NCBI RefSeq assembly: GCF_001306455.1
Contig: NZ_LGTQ01000012.1
Coordinates: 124,001 to 188,000, forward strand
Source of the DNA: Jiulongibacter sediminis
Lineage (GTDB): Bacteria; Bacteroidota; Bacteroidia; Cytophagales; Spirosomataceae
DNA length: 64,000 bases
Reading direction: 5' to 3'
The notes under the pieces are model-generated. The model saw only the letters and a program-made list of their open reading frames with translations. It searched no databases and had not been told where the DNA came from. Shown here piece by piece: positions 18,261 through 25,910 of the stretch; within the stretch, counting starts at the first letter, position 1, and each line of letters starts with the position of its first letter. A program made the translations under genes and the position numbers.

Positions 18261-18875
18261 TCAAACCATCTTGAAATCCAGTATTAAATCACCCTCTACG
18301 CTAGCCTGCAGATGATCGCCCCTTTCAATTTTACCCGTACCTGTTGCCGGGGTTCCGGTAAAAATGAGATCGCCCGGCTCCAGCGTCATGAATTTTGACA
18401 CGAAAGCAATAATTTCAGCGAAATTATAGATCATCAGACTGGTGTTCCCCACCTGTTTTGACTCTCCATTAATTTTTAAATCAAAATTGATATCACTTAA
18501 ATCCTGGAAAGATGAGATCGGCTTAAAGCTTGAAATGGGTGCGGCTCCGTCAAACCCTTTTCCTAAATCCCATGGCCCCTTGCCCTCACGACTTTGATCA
18601 AAAATATCTTTCGCTGTATAGTCAATACCGATACCAATTTCAGAAATATAATTTTCAGCCTCAGCTTCAATAATATCCTTGCCTTTAAGACCAATTTTTA
18701 TAACCAATTCAGCTTCATACCTAAGGTCGTTAGTAAAAGAGGGATAGGCGACGTCTTTATTTCCCGTCACAAGACTACTTTCAGGTTTTGAGAAAATAAT
18801 CTGGTTTCCGGTTTTTCCGGCGTTTTTGTCCTCGCCTTCATTAATGTAGTTTTTGCCTATGGCCAGAATTTTCAT
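18261..18875 (-). CDS. Fumarylacetoacetate hydrolase family protein
   Basis: 204 residues, the length of single-domain FAH enzymes (acylpyruvases, oxaloacetate decarboxylases, FAHD1-like). It begins MKILAIGKNY. The metal ligand region is YEAELVIKIG (the two Glu), followed by GIDYTAKDIF and the C-terminal FTGTPATGTGKIERGD signature. The reaction is probably hydrolysis or decarboxylation of a short beta-diketo acid in the cytosol; the exact substrate cannot be read. The ATG at 18875 fits family starts better than the longer frame to 18911. It converges with the lipoprotein gene. Confidence 0.92.
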   Translation of the reverse strand: MKILAIGKNYINEGEDKNAGKTGNQIIFSKPESSLVTGNKDVAYPSFTNDLRYEAELVIKIGLKGKDIIEAEAENYISEIGIGIDYTAKDIFDQSREGKGPWDLGKGFDGAAPISSFKPISSFQDLSDINFDLKINGESKQVGNTSLMIYNFAEIIAFVSKFMTLEPGDLIFTGTPATGTGKIERGDHLQASVEGDLILDFKMV

Positions 18876-18908
18876 GGAGAGCTGTTTTAAATAATTGATA
18901 ATCTGAAC

Positions 18909-18916
18909 CAAAGTTA
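18909..18916 (-). promoter_or_regulatory. -7 box of the FAH-family gene
   Basis: On the minus strand TAACTTTG, a full match to TAnnTTTG, lies 33 nt upstream of the ATG at 18875. No good -33 TTG is seen. Its position also argues against the longer start at 18911. Confidence 0.5.
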
Positions 18917-19038
18917 GATCGAAAACCGATTTAAAAATCAGGGCATGACAGAAATAATTTGATAGCCCTAAAAAGTGATTCAGAACATATTTTCAATTCA
19001 TCAGAAACCCTAAATTGCTTCCTTAACCCCTATTGAAA

Positions 19039-19545
19039 ATGACCAGCATACGTACCCGGCCCCGGTTTAGAACTGTAAGTAAACAAAGTGCGGAAGAACT
19101 CAAACAACGAATAAAAATTCATCTTGAAAACTATAAGGAAGAAGGAATTATCGGGAAGGTATATGATGCTCATTGTTCTTTTGACATCGGGCTTAAAGAC
19201 CACCACTTCTGGTCGCCTCATCTTAATGTAAATTTTGACGAGAATGAAGAAGAAGGGGGGACCATTATCCGCGGTCGGTACGGCCCCGCTCCTACTATCT
19301 GGACTGTCTTCATGTTTGGCTACGGGGCACTCGGCATTTCTTTTACTTTTGCTGCCCTTTACGGACTAAGTGAACTGGCCTTAAAGCAAGAAGCTGCCAT
19401 TCTATGGGTACTTCCTTTTCTATTAGGTGGTATACTAACCCTTTGGCTCTCTGGCCAAACCGGCCAGAAACTGGGCGTGGAGCAAACTTTCAGGATTCAT
19501 CAGTTTTTTGAAGAGGCGATTGGCGAGAAGGTGCATGTTCACTAA
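19039..19545 (+). CDS. Hypothetical membrane protein
   Basis: 168 residues. The first 80 are soluble and charged, then two hydrophobic helices follow (about 88-112 and 122-142, with GILTLWLSGQTGQ at the end) and a short soluble C-terminus. No family recognised. The ATG at 19039 is preferred to an in-frame TTG two codons earlier. It is a stand-alone gene followed by a strong bidirectional terminator. Confidence 0.65.
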   Translation: MTSIRTRPRFRTVSKQSAEELKQRIKIHLENYKEEGIIGKVYDAHCSFDIGLKDHHFWSPHLNVNFDENEEEGGTIIRGRYGPAPTIWTVFMFGYGALGISFTFAALYGLSELALKQEAAILWVLPFLLGGILTLWLSGQTGQKLGVEQTFRIHQFFEEAIGEKVHVH

Positions 19546-19565
19546 AATAGAGAGTCATTAATAAC

Positions 19566-19592
19566 AAAAGACCCGCCGAAGCGGGTCTTTTT
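19566..19592. terminator. Bidirectional Rho-independent terminator
   Basis: Stem GACCCGC / GCGGGTC with a CGAA tetraloop, A-rich on the left and T-rich on the right. It lies between two convergent genes and can end both. Confidence 0.9.
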
Positions 19593-19612
19593 GGTTGTTT
19601 ATCAAATAACCA

Positions 19613-20650
19613 TTACTGTACAAAAGTCTCTCTAACACCGCCTGAAGCAAAAAGGGCTCTCGAGCGGTCTACCTGACCACCCGTAAACATATACATACAG
19701 GCATCGTCCACATAATCCATATAGTTCATGGTCTGGTCTGTTGTACCACAACGAACCGTTGGGAACGAAGGACAGCCATAATTAGGACCATCCGATAGTG
19801 GGGTATCATCTACAAAGTCGTCTACTCCGCAACCTCCATCTCCCCAGATATGGCGAAGATTTAACCAGTGGCCTACCTCATGAGTAGCAGTACGCCCTTC
19901 ATCAAATGGTGAAACAACATATCCTGTGCTACCAAAGAAACGCGGCCCGATAACAACACCATCTGTAGAAGCTGAACCACCTGGAAACTGGGCATATCCA
20001 AGAATACCACCACCAATTTCACAAACCCAAATATTCAGGTTATTCTCAGGATCAGTAGCATCAATACCACCCCTCTTACTGCTTTTCATGGCATCACGAG
20101 TTCCCCATGAAGTCTTATTTGAAGACTTTCTATTTACCGTTGCCAGAGTAAAATGAATATCCATATCGCCTACAGAACTAGAAAACAGAGAAGGCACCTG
20201 ATTCAAATCATTATTAGAAGCACTAAAATCGGCGTTTAGTATATCAATTTGAGATTGGATTTGAGCCATAGAAATATTCTCATCGGCATTGCTGTAAATG
20301 ACATTGACTACTACCGGAATTTCCACTGTTCCGTCAAACGGAGTACCGTCACCGCCTGTTCCGCCTCCGCCACCACCCGGCTTTCCTTTTCCGCCGCCGT
20401 TGCCGCCAGCCTTATTCGCTAACACCTTGTTGGTATGTTTTTCAATTGCTGCCAAACGATTTGCCAAACCCGGATTTTCTTTTAATTGCCTTTCGAGCAC
20501 TTTCATCGAATAACAGTTTCTCCCGTTATCTCCTTGAGCAAAATCCATCCCTTCAGGAACTGCATTATCAGGATTCATTTCAGAAGGATTACAGGAAATG
20601 GCCAGTGCGAACACCGCCGAAAGGGCAAGCCCTTTGTAAAGTAGTTTCAT
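19613..20650 (-). CDS. M43-type (pappalysin-like) zinc metalloprotease, lipoprotein
   Basis: 345 residues. A lipoprotein signal (residues 1-19, Cys20) is followed by a polar region, an 80% Gly linker (about residues 81-104) and the catalytic domain. The zinc site is HEVGHWLNLRH with ligands H257, H261, H267 and catalytic E258; a downstream TMNYMDY supplies the Met-turn. In the general metzincin motif the eighth position is Gly; here it is Asn. Paired Cys (CGVDDFVDDTPL region and later) fit M43 disulfides. It is probably a surface lipoprotein that degrades external protein. It is divergently placed from the membrane protein/XRE operon. Confidence 0.92.
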   Translation of the reverse strand: MKLLYKGLALSAVFALAISCNPSEMNPDNAVPEGMDFAQGDNGRNCYSMKVLERQLKENPGLANRLAAIEKHTNKVLANKAGGNGGGKGKPGGGGGGTGGDGTPFDGTVEIPVVVNVIYSNADENISMAQIQSQIDILNADFSASNNDLNQVPSLFSSSVGDMDIHFTLATVNRKSSNKTSWGTRDAMKSSKRGGIDATDPENNLNIWVCEIGGGILGYAQFPGGSASTDGVVIGPRFFGSTGYVVSPFDEGRTATHEVGHWLNLRHIWGDGGCGVDDFVDDTPLSDGPNYGCPSFPTVRCGTTDQTMNYMDYVDDACMYMFTGGQVDRSRALFASGGVRETFVQ

Positions 20651-20830
20651 CAGAGGTTTTAATTTTAGTTTGTTAATAAAGACTCCACAATTTGCTCATA
20701 ATCTTCAATTTACCAAAAAATGAAATTTAAATTTTGACCAATTCTTAAATCATAAGTATCAAATTGACTAATCACAATCTGAAATTGAATTTCATCAGTC
20801 AAATGAACCACTCAGGCAAAATATTTCATT

Positions 20831-20877
20831 CTTAATGTATAATATTTTTAACATTAAGTAAATTATTTATACCTTTG
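20831..20877 (+). promoter_or_regulatory. Promoter and candidate operator of the membrane protein/XRE operon
   Basis: TACCTTTG (20870-20877) matches the -7 consensus and lies 22 nt before the start codon. Upstream, CTTAATGT (20831-20838) and ACATTAAG (20851-20858) form a perfect 8-bp inverted repeat with a 12-nt spacer, overlapping the -33 region. A related ATTAAATAATTT follows the -7 box. An XRE regulator encoded in the operon is a natural candidate binder. Confidence 0.55.
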
Positions 20878-20899
20878 AGCATTAAATAATTTACAATTC

Positions 20900-21358
20900 A
20901 TGAAAGAGCGAAACATTTACGTCACCGTTAGTAGTACAATTCTAATTTTTGCAGGTTATCTATTTAAAATGAATGGATATTATCAGGAAGGTCTTCTTGA
21001 GGGTACTGAAGGACTTCAGTTTACAGGCAAAAGCATTCTTATTCTTATCGGGGTTATGGCAGGGGCCAATATTGTTTTAAATATTCTTGGTACCATTGGA
21101 TTTACGATTAAAGATTCAGTTCAAAACAAAGACTGCAAACCAGGCCAGTTGATAGAAGACGAGCGGGATAAAATCATCGAACTTAAAGGCATGCAGGTTT
21201 CTTATGCTGTTTTTGGAGCGGGCCTTATTTTATCACTTATTGCTCTTACCATGGGCTGGGCAGCCCCTGTAGTCATCATTATGATAATTGGCTCTTTGGT
21301 TTTGGCAGAAATTATTGGAAATATTAAAAAGCTTTTCCACTACAGAAGAGGATTTTAA
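20900..21358 (+). CDS. Membrane protein paired with an XRE regulator
   Basis: 152 residues with four hydrophobic helices (about 10-22, 48-66, 96-115, 120-140) and a charged DERDKIIE segment before the third helix. This topology and motif fit the DUF2178-like small membrane proteins that are usually encoded beside a 65-75-residue XRE repressor. Function unknown. The next gene starts 1 nt after its stop. Confidence 0.75.
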   Translation: MKERNIYVTVSSTILIFAGYLFKMNGYYQEGLLEGTEGLQFTGKSILILIGVMAGANIVLNILGTIGFTIKDSVQNKDCKPGQLIEDERDKIIELKGMQVSYAVFGAGLILSLIALTMGWAAPVVIIMIIGSLVLAEIIGNIKKLFHYRRGF

Positions 21359-21359
21359 G

Positions 21360-21575
21360 ATGTCGAAGAAAATAAGCAATACTATTAAAACGCTGCGGTT
21401 TTTCGCCAACGAAATGACCCAGCAAGAGCTTGCCGAAAAAGCAGGGGTTACCAGGCAGACCATCGCGGCCATTGAAAAAGACAAATATAGTCCCTCCCTT
21501 GAGCTGGCTTTTAAAATTGCCGATGTCTTTAATGTGCCTTTAAACGAAGTATTCAGCTATAAAGAAGATGAATAA
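21360..21575 (+). CDS. XRE-family helix-turn-helix regulator
   Basis: 71 residues, almost entirely one HTH_3 domain (MTQQELAEKAGVTRQTIAAI, then SPSLELAFKIADVF and PLNEVFSY), the YozG/YgzD type of small repressor. The ATG at 21360 is right for this family and lies 1 nt after the preceding stop, so the pair is translationally linked. It likely controls its own operon through the inverted repeat upstream. Confidence 0.92.
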   Translation: MSKKISNTIKTLRFFANEMTQQELAEKAGVTRQTIAAIEKDKYSPSLELAFKIADVFNVPLNEVFSYKEDE

Positions 21576-21587
21576 AAAATATTCAAA

Positions 21588-22259
21588 ATGAAAAACTTAA
21601 AGAAAGATGCCCGCATCGCCGGCCTATGGTACCTTTTTATGGGTATTACCGGAATGCTGGGCCTGATGTACGTCCCTGGTCAGATTTATATAGCTGGCAA
21701 TAGTTCGCAAACCGCTCAAAACATTCTCAACCAAGAAGGCCTTTTCAGGTTTGGAATCTTAGCCAATCTCCTCTGCCAGACAAGTTTTCTTTTTCTGGCC
21801 CTGGCCTTTCAAAAACTATTTGATGGTGTATCTGACTACTGGTCAAAACTCCTCAAAACATTGGTCACTGCAGCAGTACCGATAGCTTTCTTTAATGCAT
21901 TATTGCTTATAGCTGCTCTCCTCGTTTTGAAAGAAAACGGACTGGAGCAAAATCAAAAAGAAGCTCTTTCAAACCTATTTATTCAGATCAATTCTTTCGG
22001 CACCATGGCCGTTCAGGTTTTCTGGGGTCTCTGGCTTTTACCTCTGGGAATGCTTTTCATCAGAGCCGAGTTTATGCCGAAGCTCATAGGCTACTTTCTT
22101 ATTGCCGGTTGTGTCGCCTACCTCTTTGAAAGCCTAATGGGAGTTATGAATGCACCATTTAAGGAGACGGTAACTCCCTATCTAATGCTTCCTCTTAGCC
22201 TGGGTGAGTTTAGTGCTATTTTTTGGTTATTGATTAAAGGGGTGAAGAAGGGATATTGA
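21588..22259 (+). CDS. DUF4386 family membrane protein
   Basis: 223 residues with about six hydrophobic helices and the family-like start ARIAGLWYLFMGITGMLGL plus FGILANLLCQTSFLFLALAF. DUF4386 proteins are integral inner-membrane proteins of unknown role. It lies 12 nt after the XRE gene and completes a three-gene operon. A sequestering or signalling link with the XRE repressor is possible but not shown. Confidence 0.85.
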   Translation: MKNLKKDARIAGLWYLFMGITGMLGLMYVPGQIYIAGNSSQTAQNILNQEGLFRFGILANLLCQTSFLFLALAFQKLFDGVSDYWSKLLKTLVTAAVPIAFFNALLLIAALLVLKENGLEQNQKEALSNLFIQINSFGTMAVQVFWGLWLLPLGMLFIRAEFMPKLIGYFLIAGCVAYLFESLMGVMNAPFKETVTPYLMLPLSLGEFSAIFWLLIKGVKKGY

Positions 22260-22304
22260 CAATCATACCCCACTCCCCCACTTCCACCATTCACTCCATA
22301 AATC

Positions 22305-22326
22305 CCGCAGTTCATCGGAAACTCAT
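22305..22326 (+). promoter_or_regulatory. Shared 22-bp upstream motif, copy 1
   Basis: Matches the form CCGYRGTTCRTCGGAAAMY followed by CAT. A second copy (17 of 22 identical) lies upstream of the next secreted-protein gene. This copy ends 62 nt before the TonB receptor start codon. Confidence 0.4.
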
Positions 22327-22388
22327 TTACTTGAGGAGGCTTTTCCGTCAGTTTTGTTGCGTCATTAAAAACACAGACAATACAAAAC

Positions 22389-24554
22389 ATGAAAAAGCTA
22401 TTTACTCTATTTTTAATCTTATCCGGCCTTTCAGCTTTGGCTCAAACGAGCATCAGTGGCAAAATCACTGATCAGAAAGGTGAGCCTCTTCCCTTTGCCA
22501 ATATTTCTCTGGAAGGCACCTATGACGGAGCCTCGGCAGATTTGGAAGGAAATTTCACCTTCTCCTCTGACGAAACAGGTCCTCAAATGCTTTCTGTCAC
22601 CATGATCGGGTTCATCCCTTATCAAAAGAAAGTTGAATTAAATGGAGAAGCCATTCTTCTCGATGTAAAATTGGAGGAATCCATCAATTCACTAAATGCT
22701 GTTGTCGTTACAGCCGGAATGTTTGAGGCCTCTGACGAGAAAAAAATGGTCATGATGAAGCCCATGGATATTGTTACCACCGCCGGTGCAGGGGCTGATA
22801 TCACTTCAGTAATGCAACTATTGCCTGGTGCCAACCGTGTTGGAGAACAGGAGGGACTTTTTGTCCGGGGTGGTTCTGCACAGGAAACCAAAACAGTCAT
22901 CGATGGTATTATTGTCCAAAATCCTTTTTTCAGCAGCACGCCTGATGTACCCCAGCGAGGCCGTTTTAACCCCTTTATGTTTAAAGGAACTGCTTTCAGT
23001 ACCGGTGGATATTCTGCTCAGTATGGTCAGGCTTTATCATCTGTTTTGCTTCTCAATACCATGGACAAGCAAGGCGAGAATAGCAATTTCAATGTCGGAC
23101 TTAACATGGCCGGCGTAAATGCTTCTTATACCCACAAAGGCTGGCTTACAGCCAGTGCCGGTTATAATAATGTGGCTCCGTTCTTTGGTTTAACCAAAAC
23201 CAATCTGGATTTTGAAACCATTCCTCAGGGTTTTGGGGGGTCACTGACCATCAATGAAAACTTCAAAAACAGTTCACTGAAAGTCTACAGTACGTATACT
23301 GATGGCAGAAGCGGTATCAATTTACCATCATATGATGAGGAGAATTCCACTTATCTTTTCTCAAACAGAAATACCAATTCATTTACCAATGCCAGTTACC
23401 GTAGTAGCTGGGCAGATGGCAAGTGGGTGATGATGGCCGGGGCATCTTACAGCAATAATCAGGACAAATTGAAAATTGACCAACTAGCCGCCGATCGCTT
23501 TGATGAGCGTTCACAAGGGAGATTAGTTTTTAGCAGACTTTTCGGCAAAGAAAATGGGAGTACATTCACCTTTGGAGGCGAATTTCATGACATCACCCTG
23601 TCAAATATTTATAACGGCTATAAGCTGAAAATTGACGATCAATACAGCTCACTTTTTGCGGAGGCCGAGTTTTATTTAAGCTCAAAACTAGCTGCTCGTT
23701 TTGGACTGAGAGGTGAAAACAGTACAGTCATTCAAAAATCGAATATGGCTCCAAGATTATCACTGGCCTATAAAGCAGGAAAGTACGCCCAATTCTCTTT
23801 CGCCGCAGGTCGCTTTTATCAAAATCCTGAGAAGGAGTATCTGTATCTTGACAAAACATTGGATTTTGAAAATGCAGACCATGCTATTCTGAATTATCAG
23901 GTTATCAAGAACGGGAAAACGTTCAGAACAGAGGTGTTCTACAAAAAATACAACCACCTTGTTTCTGAAAATGTAGGGCACTTTGACCCAAATCCTTACC
24001 GTTTTCCATCCGGAGAACTTAGTAACTCCGGCTACGGATACGCACAGGGATTCGACCTCTTTTTCAGAGATGAAACCAGTATTGATAACGGAGACTTTTG
24101 GGTGACTTACTCTTTTCTGAACACCAAGAGAAAATTCAGAAACTACCCAGTGGAGGCAGTGCCTCATTTTGCAACCAAACATAATTTCAGTGTGGTTTAT
24201 AAGCAGTTTATTGATGCCATTACAACTAATGTTGGAGCTACTTTTACCCACACCAGCGGCAGGCCGATTTATAACTTTAATGACACTTTCACTGCACCAG
24301 AAGAAACCAAGGCTTTTCAAAATCTAAGCCTGATGGCCAGTCATGTTCGTCAGTTTGGTAATAGTTTCCTGGTATTCTATGCCACGCTTGATAACGTACT
24401 GGGCCGTAAAAACATCTTCGGATATCGTTACTCTGCCGATGGCCGGGAGCGTTATGAGGTCAAACCATTAATGTACCGCACATTCTTCTTCGGTCTCAAC
24501 TGGACCCTCGGAGAACTCAATGGCCGCAGCAGAGAGGCGGAGCTGGATTTTTGA
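22389..24554 (+). CDS. TonB-dependent receptor with carboxypeptidase-regulatory-like N-terminus
   Basis: Outer-membrane active transporter of 721 residues. Signal peptide ending SALAQ, a CarboxypepD_reg-like beta-sandwich (about 20-105), a plug domain (about 105-225, with QLLPGANRVGEQEGLFVRGG and KTVIDGIIV) and a beta barrel to the C-terminus. At 721 residues it is smaller than a SusC (about 1000), and no SusD gene is near. This suggests a siderophore/cofactor-type or peptide receptor rather than a glycan importer. The neighbouring downstream genes include a sensor kinase and response regulator. Confidence 0.93.
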   Translation: MKKLFTLFLILSGLSALAQTSISGKITDQKGEPLPFANISLEGTYDGASADLEGNFTFSSDETGPQMLSVTMIGFIPYQKKVELNGEAILLDVKLEESINSLNAVVVTAGMFEASDEKKMVMMKPMDIVTTAGAGADITSVMQLLPGANRVGEQEGLFVRGGSAQETKTVIDGIIVQNPFFSSTPDVPQRGRFNPFMFKGTAFSTGGYSAQYGQALSSVLLLNTMDKQGENSNFNVGLNMAGVNASYTHKGWLTASAGYNNVAPFFGLTKTNLDFETIPQGFGGSLTINENFKNSSLKVYSTYTDGRSGINLPSYDEENSTYLFSNRNTNSFTNASYRSSWADGKWVMMAGASYSNNQDKLKIDQLAADRFDERSQGRLVFSRLFGKENGSTFTFGGEFHDITLSNIYNGYKLKIDDQYSSLFAEAEFYLSSKLAARFGLRGENSTVIQKSNMAPRLSLAYKAGKYAQFSFAAGRFYQNPEKEYLYLDKTLDFENADHAILNYQVIKNGKTFRTEVFYKKYNHLVSENVGHFDPNPYRFPSGELSNSGYGYAQGFDLFFRDETSIDNGDFWVTYSFLNTKRKFRNYPVEAVPHFATKHNFSVVYKQFIDAITTNVGATFTHTSGRPIYNFNDTFTAPEETKAFQNLSLMASHVRQFGNSFLVFYATLDNVLGRKNIFGYRYSADGRERYEVKPLMYRTFFFGLNWTLGELNGRSREAELDF

Positions 24555-24607
24555 GAATGACCGCACTCATTGCCGTCGTGACACGACCTTAATTCACTCC
24601 AAAAAAA

Positions 24608-24629
24608 CCGTGGTTCGTCGGAAAACCAT
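24608..24629 (+). promoter_or_regulatory. Shared 22-bp upstream motif, copy 2
   Basis: Second copy of the CCGYRGTTCRTCGGAAAMY-CAT sequence, ending 76 nt before the next start codon. The central TTC-R-TCGGAAA is identical in both copies apart from the purine. Confidence 0.4.
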
Positions 24630-24705
24630 ATCGCCGACACCATTTAAATAGCACTTTTGAACTGTCAATACGACATCACATTTTTAATCATATCTAATTC
24701 AAATC

Positions 24706-25347
24706 ATGAAAAAGTTAACCTTCCTTATCGCTCTTCTTTTTATTGGCAAATCGGTTTTTGCCCAAAACAGTAAATACGAAGAGACCATGAACAAACTAAC
24801 CACTGAAATGTTCAATCAACCTTACGATGCCTTGCTTCAACCTGTAGCGAATAAAATGCAAAGGGTTGCTCAGGCAGAGGCAGATCAATGGTTGCCAAAC
24901 TACTGGGTCGCCTACTGTTACATTCAGGATTCTTTTAAAAAGATAGATCCTGCCGAAAAAGATCAGATGCTTGATGTTGCAGCTGAGTACCTGAAAAAAG
25001 CAGAGTCTATTGCCGCAAAGCCCATTTCAGATATTGAGCTATTAAAAGCTCAGCATGCTTCTGCAAAAATGACTGTTGACCCACAAAACAGATGGCAGGA
25101 ATATGGCCCTAAGTATCAGACTTCTTTGAACAAAGCAGAGCAAATTGACCCATCAAACCCAAGAGTGGCTTATCTGAAAGGTACATCAGCCTTTTATACG
25201 CCGGAGGCCTTCGGAGGTGGCAAAAAAATCGCTAAGCCCTTCTTTGAGGAAGCCCTTGTTAAATTTTCTAACTTCACAGCAGAAACCACTTATCATCCAA
25301 ACTGGGGTAAAATGGAATCTGAATATTTTATTACACAATGCAATTAA
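24706..25347 (+). CDS. Exported TPR-like hypothetical protein
   Basis: 213 residues with a signal peptide ending SVFAQ. The mature part is helical with repeated patterns such as ANKMQRVAQAEADQWLPNYW, AAEYLKKAESIAAK and SLNKAEQIDPSNPRVAYLKG, typical of degenerate tetratricopeptide repeats. It is probably periplasmic and protein-binding. It is the first gene of a likely operon with the membrane protein, sensor kinase and response regulator; its stop lies just before the next start. Confidence 0.75.
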   Translation: MKKLTFLIALLFIGKSVFAQNSKYEETMNKLTTEMFNQPYDALLQPVANKMQRVAQAEADQWLPNYWVAYCYIQDSFKKIDPAEKDQMLDVAAEYLKKAESIAAKPISDIELLKAQHASAKMTVDPQNRWQEYGPKYQTSLNKAEQIDPSNPRVAYLKGTSAFYTPEAFGGGKKIAKPFFEEALVKFSNFTAETTYHPNWGKMESEYFITQCN

Positions 25348-25355
25348 AAACATCA

Positions 25356-25910
25356 ATGATACCTCAATTAGGATTTGTTGAATTGGTAGGCAGAGCCGAG
25401 CGATGGAAATTTAGCCATCGCTGGCCGGCCAGCCTCCTGAAGAATGCTACTGCTTTAATTTTGTTTGCAGGTTTAAACGGTTTTGGCAATGCCTGGGAAA
25501 ACGCACCTGAGCATCTTAAAGTGTTAATCCCCGTGCTAAACATTCTCATCTTCTTAGCCTACTTTGGTAAAGGAAGTCTTGATGCCGGAGTCAATCGCAT
25601 TATTTTGTTTTTCAGTAATATCAGTCGTTACGTGGGCGATTTTATCAATAAACTAACTGATAATTTTCTTCCCTTCCTGATCAACCTGATGGTTATCGCC
25701 ATTATCATCACTTTTGTAAAAATCGGGACAAGTTTATTTCTAAGTATGCCGGTTATTCCGGCCTTTTTGAGAGAGATTCCTTTTGTAAATGATCAGACTT
25801 CTCTCGGTACTTTCAGGACCATTTTTCATCAGCTTTGGGTAGTTCCGGTGGTTTTGAAATATGCCGCTATTCTACTGGACTGGATGTTTTTCGAACATAT
25901 CAATGAATAA
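25356..25910 (+). CDS. Hypothetical inner-membrane protein of a two-component operon
   Basis: 184 residues from the ATG at 25356 (8 nt after the previous stop; a longer start at 25338 would overlap it). About three hydrophobic helices are visible: residues 40-75 in two parts, about 100-125, and the C-terminal LWVVPVVLKYAAILLDWMF. No family recognised. Its last 8 nt overlap the sensor kinase start, so it is co-translated with it and may be an accessory sensor or the kinase's partner. Confidence 0.65.
   Translation: MIPQLGFVELVGRAERWKFSHRWPASLLKNATALILFAGLNGFGNAWENAPEHLKVLIPVLNILIFLAYFGKGSLDAGVNRIILFFSNISRYVGDFINKLTDNFLPFLINLMVIAIIITFVKIGTSLFLSMPVIPAFLREIPFVNDQTSLGTFRTIFHQLWVVPVVLKYAAILLDWMFFEHINE

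Noticed and set aside
22389-24554. SusC-type glycan importer
   Set aside because: The protein is too short for SusC, no SusD gene follows, and it lies outside the pectin cluster.
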